The notes beneath the pieces were generated by a model, which did not search any database, was not told the origin of the DNA, and saw only the letters and a list, made by a program, of their open reading frames with translations. Made by a program: the position numbers and the translations under genes. From positions 1-64,000 of the forward strand of contig CAIXZF010000063.1 of the NCBI GenBank assembly GCA_903923925.1: 64,000 nt of DNA, in the 5' to 3' direction. Source of the DNA: an uncultured Bacteroidales bacterium (lineage in GTDB: Bacteria; Bacteroidota; Bacteroidia; Bacteroidales; CAIXZF01). Numbering within the stretch: position 1 is the first letter of the stretch; the number at the start of each line of letters is the position of its first letter. This document shows, one piece after another, positions 19,165-28,111 of this stretch.

Positions 19165-21020
19165 AGTTCTTTCTTATCATTATTATGAAACTCAATGATT
19201 GAGTTAAGGATTTTTTCGGTCCGCGATGCCCCTTCTCCAAGTATAAACGCAATTTTCTGGACAAATTCGAGGTTTTCGTCTATAGCCTCTGAAACCCGGC
19301 GGATAACTTCTTCTTTCCGGATTTCGGGAAGGAACATATCGCGGATAACGGCGCCGACAATTTTATTTTTTCTGATCGTAAATACGGAAACGTTTAAGAT
19401 TCTATCTTCATAATGCACATCTCTGTTCAGCACATCATCATCATTCTGAAGCACATATGAGAATAAATTGTAAAACTGATACGGCAACAATGTCTTCAAA
19501 TCTGCACCTTTCAGTCCTGGTATTATATCGCTGATTTCTTCTGCTTCCTTGCCGAGTGTTTCGATAAATGTTTTATTCGACTGGATAATTTTCAATTTAT
19601 CATCAACTATTACCACACCTGATGGAAGTTTTTGAAGCATCGCAGTAGTCATCTCCATTGCCTCTCTCGCAAGCTGTTGCTCAATGCGGGCGGTTCGTTC
19701 CGACTCTTTAAGGGCATCCTGGGTTTTAGCAAGCTTTTCGTTGGTTTGTTTAAGGGTTTTAATATATTCCTGACGATTTTTAAGGGAATATGTGAGGCAC
19801 ATCTCTGTTTTTGCAAGTCCTTGAGCCACAGCTATTGCAAACTCCCGGCAAGAAGTATAACCACATGTACCACAACCTTTTTCATCATTCTCATGAACTT
19901 TACCAAGCACTTTTAAAATTTCCTGGATATTTTCCTCTGGAGGAAACTCAATACGCTGATCGTCAACCTTATATTTTCTCGACAGATCGAGATCACCGTA
20001 TTCAATCATCTGTTCTGACCAGTCTTCCTTGTCAAAATCTGCAAAACGTTTGTTTGCATAGTCTACAACTCTCGTCCTTCTTACAAATTTGCTCGCATTG
20101 GTCGACATTCCAGGACCCATCATACATCCCTGACAGTAGAAAATATTCATATGGTGCCTGATTGAATCCAATTCATGCTCAAAAGAATTCAAGGCATCGA
20201 TAATTGATTCTCTTCCATCGGCAGTAATTATTTTTCCTGATTGAAGATTTTCACTGATATTGGCAATTTCGAGAATTCCATTGCTAATCGGGTAAAGTGC
20301 TCCTTTATATCCATGGGGTGAATCAAATTCAGAAAACTCAAGCGTACTTTCCGAGATAGAGAACTCTTCGAAGAGTTTTCTCAGTTCAGGGAAAGTTAAA
20401 ACACAATCAACTTTACCATCACCTTCGCTATTGATAGCTTCAACCTTGCTGTCAATACAAGGTCCAATGTAAACAATGCGCATTTCTTTTCCATGCCGCT
20501 TGTGCATAACCTTAGCCATTGCAATCATCGGAGAAACAATAGGTGCCAGGTTGTCAGCAAGTAAAGGATGGAATTTCTCCACGAAATGAACTATTGCCGG
20601 GCAATTTGCAGTTATATAATATTTGCCTTTAAAATTTGAAAACAGCTCTTCATATTTTTTAGCAACCAGATCTACACCAAAAGAAACTTCGTTTACAAAC
20701 TCAAATCCAATTTGTTTGATCATATTTACAAATTTCCTGTAGTCTGTAACATCAGCAAATTCAGCTGCAATCTCAGGAGCAAGTAGGGCTGCTACCCTTT
20801 GTCCCGATTTTACCAACTGCTTTACTTCCGGAGTAGAATCATAATAATTAATTGCAGATTGTGAGCAAACATCTATGCAAGAACCACAACCAATACATCT
20901 GCTCTGAACTACATTTGGAAATTCCTGATCAGCTTTCACCTCAATAGCTTTCACCGGACAAATCCTAACACAAGCATAACTCTGTTTACATTTATCCTTG
21001 TTGATTTCTATAATATTCAT
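19161..21020 (-). CDS. Sensory-type [FeFe]-hydrogenase C-terminal-domain protein with 4Fe-4S and PAS domains
   Basis: 619 aa; CKQSYACVRICPVKAI, CIGCGSCIDVC, ITANCPAIVHFVEKFHP, YIGPCIDSKVE, FYCQGCMMGPGMS, CGTCGYTSCREFA, PAS-like region (VVIVDDKLKIIQSNKTFIETLG). Confidence 0.85.
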   Translation of the reverse strand: MNIIEINKDKCKQSYACVRICPVKAIEVKADQEFPNVVQSRCIGCGSCIDVCSQSAINYYDSTPEVKQLVKSGQRVAALLAPEIAAEFADVTDYRKFVNMIKQIGFEFVNEVSFGVDLVAKKYEELFSNFKGKYYITANCPAIVHFVEKFHPLLADNLAPIVSPMIAMAKVMHKRHGKEMRIVYIGPCIDSKVEAINSEGDGKVDCVLTFPELRKLFEEFSISESTLEFSEFDSPHGYKGALYPISNGILEIANISENLQSGKIITADGRESIIDALNSFEHELDSIRHHMNIFYCQGCMMGPGMSTNASKFVRRTRVVDYANKRFADFDKEDWSEQMIEYGDLDLSRKYKVDDQRIEFPPEENIQEILKVLGKVHENDEKGCGTCGYTSCREFAIAVAQGLAKTEMCLTYSLKNRQEYIKTLKQTNEKLAKTQDALKESERTARIEQQLAREAMEMTTAMLQKLPSGVVIVDDKLKIIQSNKTFIETLGKEAEEISDIIPGLKGADLKTLLPYQFYNLFSYVLQNDDDVLNRDVHYEDRILNVSVFTIRKNKIVGAVIRDMFLPEIRKEEVIRRVSEAIDENLEFVQKIAFILGEGASRTEKILNSIIEFHNNDKKEL

Positions 21021-21037
21021 ATCACTATATTGAAGAA

Positions 21038-21292
21038 TTAAAGCCCCGCCATCACTTTATCAAGAATTTCCACTACCGAATTTTCCGTAACATGCTCGTA
21101 GAAATCGTCATTAATTTTTAATACTGGTCCGTTTTGGCAATGATCGAAGCAACGGGCTCCTCTAAAAATAATTTTTCCACTTAATCCATTTTCCCGGATA
21201 TAATCTTCTATAGCCTTACGCGTATGATTGTTACCTCTTGCAAAACAGGCACTTCCAAGACAAATTGTAATGTCTACTTTAACTTCTGACAT
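21038..21292 (-). CDS. 2Fe-2S thioredoxin-like ferredoxin
   Basis: 84 aa; CLGSACFARGNN...RGARCFDHCQNGPVLKIND. Confidence 0.88.
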   Translation of the reverse strand: MSEVKVDITICLGSACFARGNNHTRKAIEDYIRENGLSGKIIFRGARCFDHCQNGPVLKINDDFYEHVTENSVVEILDKVMAGL

Positions 21293-21312
21293 ATTTTGAT
21301 TTTCTAGTACTT

Positions 21313-21343
21313 CAAAGATAAAAAGATTTCAATCAAAATACAA
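21313..21343 (-). promoter_or_regulatory. Bacteroidota-type promoter for the leftward sensory operon
   Basis: On minus strand TTG (21343-21341), N20, TATCTTTG (21320-21313), about 20 nt before ATG at 21292. Confidence 0.6.
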
Positions 21344-21347
21344 TTTT

Positions 21348-21369
21348 CATAAATCATTGATTTTATGAT
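21348..21369. promoter_or_regulatory. Imperfect palindrome adjacent to leftward promoter
   Basis: TCATAAATCAtTGATTTTATGA. Confidence 0.35.
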
Positions 21370-21423
21370 ATTTAAAGCATTATATTGATTATTGTACCTT
21401 TTCTTATTGTTATTTATATAACA

Positions 21424-21441
21424 CTGTTAATAAATTAACAA
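21424..21441. promoter_or_regulatory. Candidate Rex operator
   Basis: cTGTTAATAAATTAACAa, perfect TGTTAA-N4-TTAACA core matching the Rex consensus TTGTTAANNNNTTAACAA except at the first base. Confidence 0.75.
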
Positions 21442-21446
21442 ATAAA

Positions 21447-21478
21447 TTTGTCTCTTTTTTACAAGAATTGTATCTTTG
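21447..21478 (+). promoter_or_regulatory. Bacteroidota-type promoter for the hydrogenase operon
   Basis: TTTG (21447-21450), N20, TATCTTTG (21471-21478): consensus TTTG-N19-21-TAnnTTTG. Confidence 0.75.
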
Positions 21479-21518
21479 TAAAATGGTTAACATTTATTCA
21501 TCAAATTAAAGCATCGGA

Positions 21519-21977
21519 TTGATGGAAGGTTTGGAATCTATTCTTGCCCGTTATCCAAAATATCAGAGGGATAACCTGATTCCCATTCTTCAGGATGTGC
21601 AGGAAGCATATGGTTACATCACTGAAGAAGCTATCATTTATATTGGCAGGCATTTACTCCTTTCCACAACCAAGATTTATGGAACTGCATCTTTTTATTC
21701 TAACCTTCGATTTTCCTCTAAAGGCAAATATCATTTTGAAATCTGCCATGGAACCAGTTGCCATCTGATTGAATCTGGTTCAATAATCTCTGAAGCTGAG
21801 CGAATTATGAAAATAAAAGCTGGACAGGTAAGCCGCGATGGAATGTTCAGTCTTGAAAAAAGTGCTTGTCTTGGTGCCTGTGGAGCAGGACCACTTTTAA
21901 CAATTAATGGCGAATATCACGAAAATATTAATATTTCAACACTCACCCAACTCATTGCTAATTTAAAAAATAGCTAA
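21519..21977 (+). CDS. NuoE-like subunit of NAD-linked [FeFe] hydrogenase (HydC/HndA type)
   Basis: 152 aa; LIPILQDVQEAYGYI, YGTASFYSNLRF, CHGTSCHLIES, SACLGACGAGPLLTING. Confidence 0.92.
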   Translation: MMEGLESILARYPKYQRDNLIPILQDVQEAYGYITEEAIIYIGRHLLLSTTKIYGTASFYSNLRFSSKGKYHFEICHGTSCHLIESGSIISEAERIMKIKAGQVSRDGMFSLEKSACLGACGAGPLLTINGEYHENINISTLTQLIANLKNS

Positions 21978-21989
21978 GCTCGACTACGA

Positions 21990-23939
21990 ATGGAAAATGG
22001 GTATTATCTGCCAATGCAAAGATTCCTTACCCGGGAGATTCTGTCCCGACAGTCAGAACCTCCCGATAAGGAAGAACTTGAAATTATTTCATTTTTCCGG
22101 CACGAAAGAATCAAAAATCCCATTTTATTTCTCGGAAGTGCAAGCTGCGGAAAAGTATCCGGGGCATCGAAATTACATGAGGAAATCCTCGAGTATCTTA
22201 ATATATATGGTATTAATGGAGAAATTCATGAAGTTGGCTGTATTGGTCTTTGCTCAATGGAACCCTTGCTTGATATTCAGATTCCAGGAAAGACCCGCGT
22301 TTCGTTTGCCAAAGTTAATAGCGACAATCTAACTGATATTCTGGATGGGGTTTTTAACAATACAATAATTTCTGATTTTGTTTTAGGACAGTACAGAAGT
22401 GATTTCCTTGAGCCCTGGCCTCATACTCCATTTATTGAAGAACTCCATTTTTTTAAATACCAGAAAAGACTTATTCTAAGAAATTGTGGAATTATTTCGC
22501 CTGGTATTATTGAAGAATACATCGCCAAAGATGGATATCGCAGATTTATTAAAGCGATCAGAACGTATGCACCTGAGAAGGTCTGCAGTATTATTGAAGA
22601 GAGCGGTCTTCGTGGCCGTGGGGGCAGTGGTTATCTGACCGGACAGAAATGGAGAGCAGCATTAACTACAGCTGATGATCAGAAGTACCTGATCTGTAAT
22701 GCAGATGAAAGCGATCCCGGAGCATTCATGGATAGAGCTATTATGGAAAGCGACCCGCACACCGTGATCGAAGGGATGGCAATCGCTGCTTATGCAATTG
22801 GAGCCTCAAGGGCTATTCTATTCATGAGAGAAGAATATAAACTTGCTAAAGAAAGAATGCAACTAGCTTTGCAGCAAGCTAAAACTTATGGAATTCTTGG
22901 TGAGGATATTTTTAAAAGTGGATTTAACCTGACAATTACCATACGAACTGCACCTGGCGCATTCATTCTTGGAGAAGAAACTGCACTGATAGCTTGCCTG
23001 GAAGGAAAACGGGCCAATCCCAGGCAGAAACCACCCTACCCTGCTCAATCGGGATTTCAAAAAAAACCAACGGTGGTTAACAATCTGAAAACTCTTGCCA
23101 ACATTCCTCTGATAATGCAGAATGGACCATTGTGGTTCCGCTCGATAGGCACAGAAGAGAGCAAAGGCACAAAAGTATTTTGCCTTACCGGAAAAACTGT
23201 AAATACCGGCATTATTGAAGTTGCAATGGGTACAACACTTAAAGAAGTAATTTTTATCATAGGGGGTGGAATTCCGGAAAATATACCCTTCAAAGCAGTG
23301 CATGTTGGCGGACCATTAGGGACAGCTCTAACCGAAGATAAACTTGATACAGCACTCGATTACGAAGGTCTCCGCAAAGTAGGTGCGAATATGGGATCGG
23401 GTGGGCTTGTTGTAATCGACCACAATGGGTGTATGCTCGACCTTGCCAGATTCTACATGGAGTTTCTTCAGCATGAAAGTTGTGGAAAATGCATTCCATG
23501 CAGAGAAGGTACAAGAAGAATGACAGAGATTCTTACAAGTATTACCAAAAGGCCTGCCAATGAAAGTTCTCATGAAACACTCGAACGTTTTAAAGGAATA
23601 ATGCAGCTTGAAAGCCTGGCTGGGGTAATAAAAGAAACTTCACAATGCGGACTCGGCCAGAATGCTTCTAACCCGGTGCTTAGCATACTTCAGCAATTCA
23701 GAACAGAAGTAGAAGAACACATATTTGATAGAAATTGTAAGGCAGGTGTATGTAAGGAACTGAGGGTGTTTTTTATTGACACCGACAAATGTACAGGTTG
23801 CACAGTTTGTGCAAAAAAGTGTCCTACTAACGCTATAATAGGAACTCCAACTAATCCACATTTTATTGTAGAGAATAAGTGCATTGGATGTGGTATCTGC
23901 TATGAGACCTGCAAATTCGTTGCCATTTTCGTAAAATAA
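21990..23939 (+). CDS. NuoF-like subunit of NAD-linked [FeFe] hydrogenase (HydB/HndC type)
   Basis: 649 aa; SGLRGRGGSGYLTGQKW, NADESDPGAFMDRAIMESDPH, GAFILGEETALI, ESCGKCIPCREGTRRM, two C-terminal 4Fe-4S motifs (CTGCTVCAKKCP, CIGCGICYETC). Confidence 0.95.
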   Translation: MENGYYLPMQRFLTREILSRQSEPPDKEELEIISFFRHERIKNPILFLGSASCGKVSGASKLHEEILEYLNIYGINGEIHEVGCIGLCSMEPLLDIQIPGKTRVSFAKVNSDNLTDILDGVFNNTIISDFVLGQYRSDFLEPWPHTPFIEELHFFKYQKRLILRNCGIISPGIIEEYIAKDGYRRFIKAIRTYAPEKVCSIIEESGLRGRGGSGYLTGQKWRAALTTADDQKYLICNADESDPGAFMDRAIMESDPHTVIEGMAIAAYAIGASRAILFMREEYKLAKERMQLALQQAKTYGILGEDIFKSGFNLTITIRTAPGAFILGEETALIACLEGKRANPRQKPPYPAQSGFQKKPTVVNNLKTLANIPLIMQNGPLWFRSIGTEESKGTKVFCLTGKTVNTGIIEVAMGTTLKEVIFIIGGGIPENIPFKAVHVGGPLGTALTEDKLDTALDYEGLRKVGANMGSGGLVVIDHNGCMLDLARFYMEFLQHESCGKCIPCREGTRRMTEILTSITKRPANESSHETLERFKGIMQLESLAGVIKETSQCGLGQNASNPVLSILQQFRTEVEEHIFDRNCKAGVCKELRVFFIDTDKCTGCTVCAKKCPTNAIIGTPTNPHFIVENKCIGCGICYETCKFVAIFVK

Positions 23940-23950
23940 ACCCGCGCCAG

Positions 23951-25675
23951 ATGCTTTTTACAATTGAAGTCAATAATAAACAGATTAAGGCACTCAAGGG
24001 TGAAACAATTCTCTCAGCACTTAACCGTAATGGCATTAGTGTTCCAACGCTTTGTTATATGCCCAAACTCAGTCCCACCGGAGCCTGCAGGATGTGTGTA
24101 GTTGAAATTGAAGGAAAATCAGACCTGATACCCTCATGCTCTTTTCCTGTTGAAGAATGGATGAAAATCAGGACACATTCTCCAAGAGTTATTAAAGCCA
24201 GAAAAACGCTGGTGGAGCTTCTTCTGGCAAACCACCCTGATGATTGTCTTTATTGTGTTAGAAATACTAATTGTGAGCTTCAAAAACTTGCCAGTGAACA
24301 TAATGTTCGGGAACGGAGATTCCATGGACGAAAAAGTGTGTTGAAACTAGACCAGAGTTGCGCACCTATAGTTCGGGACCCCTCTAAATGTGTCCTTTGC
24401 GGTCGTTGTGTCAGGGTTTGTTCTGAAATCATTGGTGTGTCTACATTTGAATTTACAAATAAAGGAATAGATACTGCCGTTGGAACAACATATGGAAAGC
24501 CATTAAACCTCTCAAATTGCATAACATGCGGACAGTGTATTCTGGAATGTCCAACGGGAGCTCTCTATGAAAAAGAAAGCTTCAGTCTTCTGCAGGAAAC
24601 TTTGCATAATACAGAAATTTATCCTGTAATTCAATGCAGTCCTTCGGTTTCTGTTGCAATAGCTGAAGAATACGGGATCAAAGCAGGTAAGGATTTCCAG
24701 GGATTATTGTTCGCAGCCCTGAGAAAAATAGGTTTCAGAAAGGTGTATGATACAGGATTCGGGAATGACATAAACGCCTTGAATGTAGCAACAGAACTCG
24801 CAGACAGAATTCGGAACAATGAAAAACTTCCAATGTTTAACAGTTGCTGCCCTGCCTGGGTTAAATATGCTGAACAATATCTGCCTGAATTGCTCCCTCA
24901 GCTTTCGCAACAACGGTCGCCACAGCAATTAATGGGACGGCTTATTAAGCAGAATCTTTTCACTGCAAATTCAATTTCACCAGAAAAAATATTCTCTGTT
25001 TCAGTAATGCCATGTACCGCTAAAAAATTTGAAGCTCAACGTCAGGAAATGACATTTAATAGTGTTAGTGATGTAGATATGGTTTTAACTACACGGGAAT
25101 TAGCTAAATTATTCAGGTTAAACGGGATCGATTTTACCGCTGGTGAATCAGAACTTGCAGATTCCCCATTTGGAATTAAAAGTACAGCCTCCAGGTTATA
25201 TGGAATCAGCGGTGGTGTAGCAGAATCTGTACTTAGAAGTCTACACTTTCAACTTACCGGCATTGAAATGCCTCAGGTGAAAGTTCCTAAAATACGCGGT
25301 TTAAAAGCCAGAAAGGATGTTAGAATTCAGATGGGGGATTTTGAAGTCGGAGTTATTGCCGTGAGCACGGTTATCCAATTACAGCAAGTTCTTAAAGAGA
25401 TCGAATCAGGAAAATCCGTATACCATTTGATCGAAGTAATGGCATGTCCGGGAGGATGTATTAACGGTGGTGGGCAGCCTTTTACAAAGGACGAAAATGC
25501 TCTTACTGCAAGAATGAAAGCTATTTATGATTCTGATGAAAAAGACTCTGTTAAATCTGCCCATAAAAACCCTGGAATTAATGAAGCGATGAGGCTGATT
25601 ATTAAAGAATTGGAAGGAAATGAAACTCACAATAAATTCGTAGCGACTTTCGAAAAAAGAAGTGTTTTATTATAG
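23951..25675 (+). CDS. Catalytic [FeFe] hydrogenase, group A (HydA/HndD type)
   Basis: 574 aa; 2Fe-2S CYMPKLSPTGACRMC, CVLCGRCVRVC, CITCGQCILECP; H-cluster motifs FNSCCPAWVKY, VMPCTAKKFE, EVMACPGGCINGGGQP. Confidence 0.96.
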   Translation: MLFTIEVNNKQIKALKGETILSALNRNGISVPTLCYMPKLSPTGACRMCVVEIEGKSDLIPSCSFPVEEWMKIRTHSPRVIKARKTLVELLLANHPDDCLYCVRNTNCELQKLASEHNVRERRFHGRKSVLKLDQSCAPIVRDPSKCVLCGRCVRVCSEIIGVSTFEFTNKGIDTAVGTTYGKPLNLSNCITCGQCILECPTGALYEKESFSLLQETLHNTEIYPVIQCSPSVSVAIAEEYGIKAGKDFQGLLFAALRKIGFRKVYDTGFGNDINALNVATELADRIRNNEKLPMFNSCCPAWVKYAEQYLPELLPQLSQQRSPQQLMGRLIKQNLFTANSISPEKIFSVSVMPCTAKKFEAQRQEMTFNSVSDVDMVLTTRELAKLFRLNGIDFTAGESELADSPFGIKSTASRLYGISGGVAESVLRSLHFQLTGIEMPQVKVPKIRGLKARKDVRIQMGDFEVGVIAVSTVIQLQQVLKEIESGKSVYHLIEVMACPGGCINGGGQPFTKDENALTARMKAIYDSDEKDSVKSAHKNPGINEAMRLIIKELEGNETHNKFVATFEKRSVLL

Positions 25676-25678
25676 CAA

Positions 25679-27676
25679 ATGGTAATCGATAAAAATTGTG
25701 TAAGGCGACAATTGGTTTTCACCGTAAAGGACAGGTGCAGAGTTTGTTATACCTGTCTGAGGGAATGTCCTGTTAAAGCCATTAAAATAATAAACGGCCA
25801 GGCAGAAGTTATTCATGAACGCTGCATTGGGTGTGGTAATTGTATAAAAGTGTGCAGCCAGGATGCAAAAGTCTACCTTAAAGGTATTGACGAAGCTTTT
25901 GTTTTGTTAGGAGGTGGAAAAAAAATTATCGCTTGCATTGCACCTAGTTTCCCTGCAGAATTTGCTGAATTTGAAGATCATAAAATTCTTGTGGGAATGA
26001 TTCGTGAACTTGGATTCGACTACGTTACAGAAGTTGCATTTGGTGCCGACCTGGTTGCAAAAGAATATCGGGATCTATTGTCTAATGGAAATGAATCACC
26101 AAGTATTTCATCAGATTGTCCAGCTATCGTATATTACATTGAGCATTACTATCCTGAGTTTGTCCCTTATCTGGCAGGAATTGCTTCCCCAATGGTTGTA
26201 ATGACCAGAGTTGTTAAAGAAAAGTATGGCAATGATTGTTATGTGATCTTTATTGGTCCTTGTATTGCAAAAAAAGCTGAAACCAACGAAGTGGATGAAG
26301 TATTGACATTCAGAGAATTAAGAAAAATGTTCGAGATTAGAAATATCCTTCCCTCTAACATTATCCCTACTGAATTTGACCCTCCTCTCGCTGGCAAAGG
26401 AGCTATTTTCCCGATGAGTGGCGGACTGCTTTCCACCTCTGAACTTCATACTGATTTGTTTGAAGGCGATATTCTTATAGCTGAAGGACGAATAAATATT
26501 CGGGATGCCGTGAAGGAATTTGAGGAAGGGCTGGTTAATACCAGGCACCTTGAATTGCTTTGCTGTGAAGGTTGTTATATGGGTGCTGGCATGTCGCCTG
26601 AAGGCCGTAAGTTTTCCAGAAGAAATAGAATCAGCAACTATGTAAGCAAAAAGCTTCAGGCACTTGATGTAGAAGAACACAAAAAAAACATTGAACTTTA
26701 TACAAATCTGGACCTCAGAACCAGCTTCATTCCACGCGATCGACGGATAATTAAGCCTTTGGAACCAGATATAGAAATAGTACTGCAAACAATGGGGAAA
26801 TATTCTGCTAAAGATCTGCTTAATTGTGGTGCTTGTGGGTACGATACCTGTGAGGATCATGCAGTTGCAATTTTTCAGGGTTTGGCTGAAAATGAAATGT
26901 GCCTTCCCTATACCATAGAAAAACTCCACAACTATATCGGAGAACTAAACATCTCAAACGAGAAACTGGCAACAGCCCAACAGGCTTTGCAGCAATCTGA
27001 AAAGCTCGCATCCATGGGGCAACTTTCAGCAGGGATTGCACATGAACTTAACAATCCATTGGGAGTTATCACTATGTATTCCAATATTTTAATGGATGAA
27101 GTTCCTGCTGAGCACCCAATGCGAACCGATCTTCAGCTCATCGTCGATCAGGCTGACCGTTGTAAAAAAATTGTTGCAGGATTGTTGAATTTTGCCCGCA
27201 AGAACCAGGTAAATTTTTGCGACGTAAATGTTTGCACAATTATCGAACACAGCATATCCAGTGTAGTTGTACCAGATAACATTAACATCTCCCTTGAAGT
27301 AAGTATTTCGGATCCTGATGCCCGCATCGATTCAGACCAGATGACGCAGGTATTTACGAATCTGATTAAAAATGCTATTGACGCAATGCCATATGGAGGG
27401 GTATTGAAAATACTTATAGATGGTGACGAAAATGAGGTGAGTTTTTCCTTTTCCGATACCGGTACAGGAATAAATCCTGAAGATATGGGAAAATTGTTTA
27501 CTCCATTTTTTACAACTAAAGGCATTGGGAAAGGAACAGGGCTGGGACTCCCTATTATTTATGGAATCGTAAAGATGCATAAAGGCAACATTAATGTGAT
27601 TTCAAATATTGATCCAGTTAAAGGTAAAACAGGAACTACTTTCACAATAAGTATACCTCGGATTGGAAATATCTGA
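25679..27676 (+). CDS. Sensory-type [FeFe]-hydrogenase domain fused to histidine kinase
   Basis: 665 aa; CRVCYTCLRECP, CIGCGNCIKVC, SSDCPAIVYYIEHYYP, FIGPCIAKKAE, LLCCEGCYMGAGMS, CGACGYDTCEDHA; HisKA GIAHELNNPLGVI and HATPase NLIKNAIDAM, DTGTGI, GTGLGLPI. Confidence 0.93.
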   Translation: MVIDKNCVRRQLVFTVKDRCRVCYTCLRECPVKAIKIINGQAEVIHERCIGCGNCIKVCSQDAKVYLKGIDEAFVLLGGGKKIIACIAPSFPAEFAEFEDHKILVGMIRELGFDYVTEVAFGADLVAKEYRDLLSNGNESPSISSDCPAIVYYIEHYYPEFVPYLAGIASPMVVMTRVVKEKYGNDCYVIFIGPCIAKKAETNEVDEVLTFRELRKMFEIRNILPSNIIPTEFDPPLAGKGAIFPMSGGLLSTSELHTDLFEGDILIAEGRINIRDAVKEFEEGLVNTRHLELLCCEGCYMGAGMSPEGRKFSRRNRISNYVSKKLQALDVEEHKKNIELYTNLDLRTSFIPRDRRIIKPLEPDIEIVLQTMGKYSAKDLLNCGACGYDTCEDHAVAIFQGLAENEMCLPYTIEKLHNYIGELNISNEKLATAQQALQQSEKLASMGQLSAGIAHELNNPLGVITMYSNILMDEVPAEHPMRTDLQLIVDQADRCKKIVAGLLNFARKNQVNFCDVNVCTIIEHSISSVVVPDNINISLEVSISDPDARIDSDQMTQVFTNLIKNAIDAMPYGGVLKILIDGDENEVSFSFSDTGTGINPEDMGKLFTPFFTTKGIGKGTGLGLPIIYGIVKMHKGNINVISNIDPVKGKTGTTFTISIPRIGNI

Positions 27677-27714
27677 CGTTAAAATTTCACTTATAAGCAT
27701 GAAAAATAAAAAAA

Positions 27715-28101
27715 ATGCAAAAAACAGTTTTAATAGTAGATGATGACCCTGACTACCTCATAATTATGAGGTTGAAAGTTCAGCAGTTTGGTTTTGATGT
27801 AATTACAGCTGAAGGACAAAAAGAAGCAGAACGAATTCTGGAAACGCTTAAACCAGATCTGGCAATTCTCGACCTGATGATGGAAACTGAAGATAGTGGC
27901 TTTATTCTTGCCTATAAAATGAAACGGAAATATCCTGATGTACCTGTTATAATTGCAACTGCAGTAACTGCAGAAACCGGAATGAGCTTTGATCCTTCAT
28001 CCGAAAGTGATAAGGAGTGGATTAAGGCCGATCTTTTCCTCGATAAAGGAATTCGAACTGACCAACTTCAAAAAGAAATAAAAAAACTACTAAAACTTTA
28101 A
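27715..28101 (+). CDS. Single-domain response regulator
   Basis: TVLIVDDDPDYLIIM...LAILDLMMETEDSG...PVIIATAVTAE. Confidence 0.88.
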   Translation: MQKTVLIVDDDPDYLIIMRLKVQQFGFDVITAEGQKEAERILETLKPDLAILDLMMETEDSGFILAYKMKRKYPDVPVIIATAVTAETGMSFDPSSESDKEWIKADLFLDKGIRTDQLQKEIKKLLKL

Positions 28102-28111
28102 CTACCAACAA

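Noticed and set aside
22863-23303. 146-aa antisense ORF within the NuoF-like gene
   Set aside because: Shadow ORF opposite a highly conserved CDS; no domain signature
26318-26929. 203-aa antisense ORF within the hydrogenase-kinase gene
   Set aside because: Entirely antisense to a strongly supported CDS; composition looks like a shadow ORF
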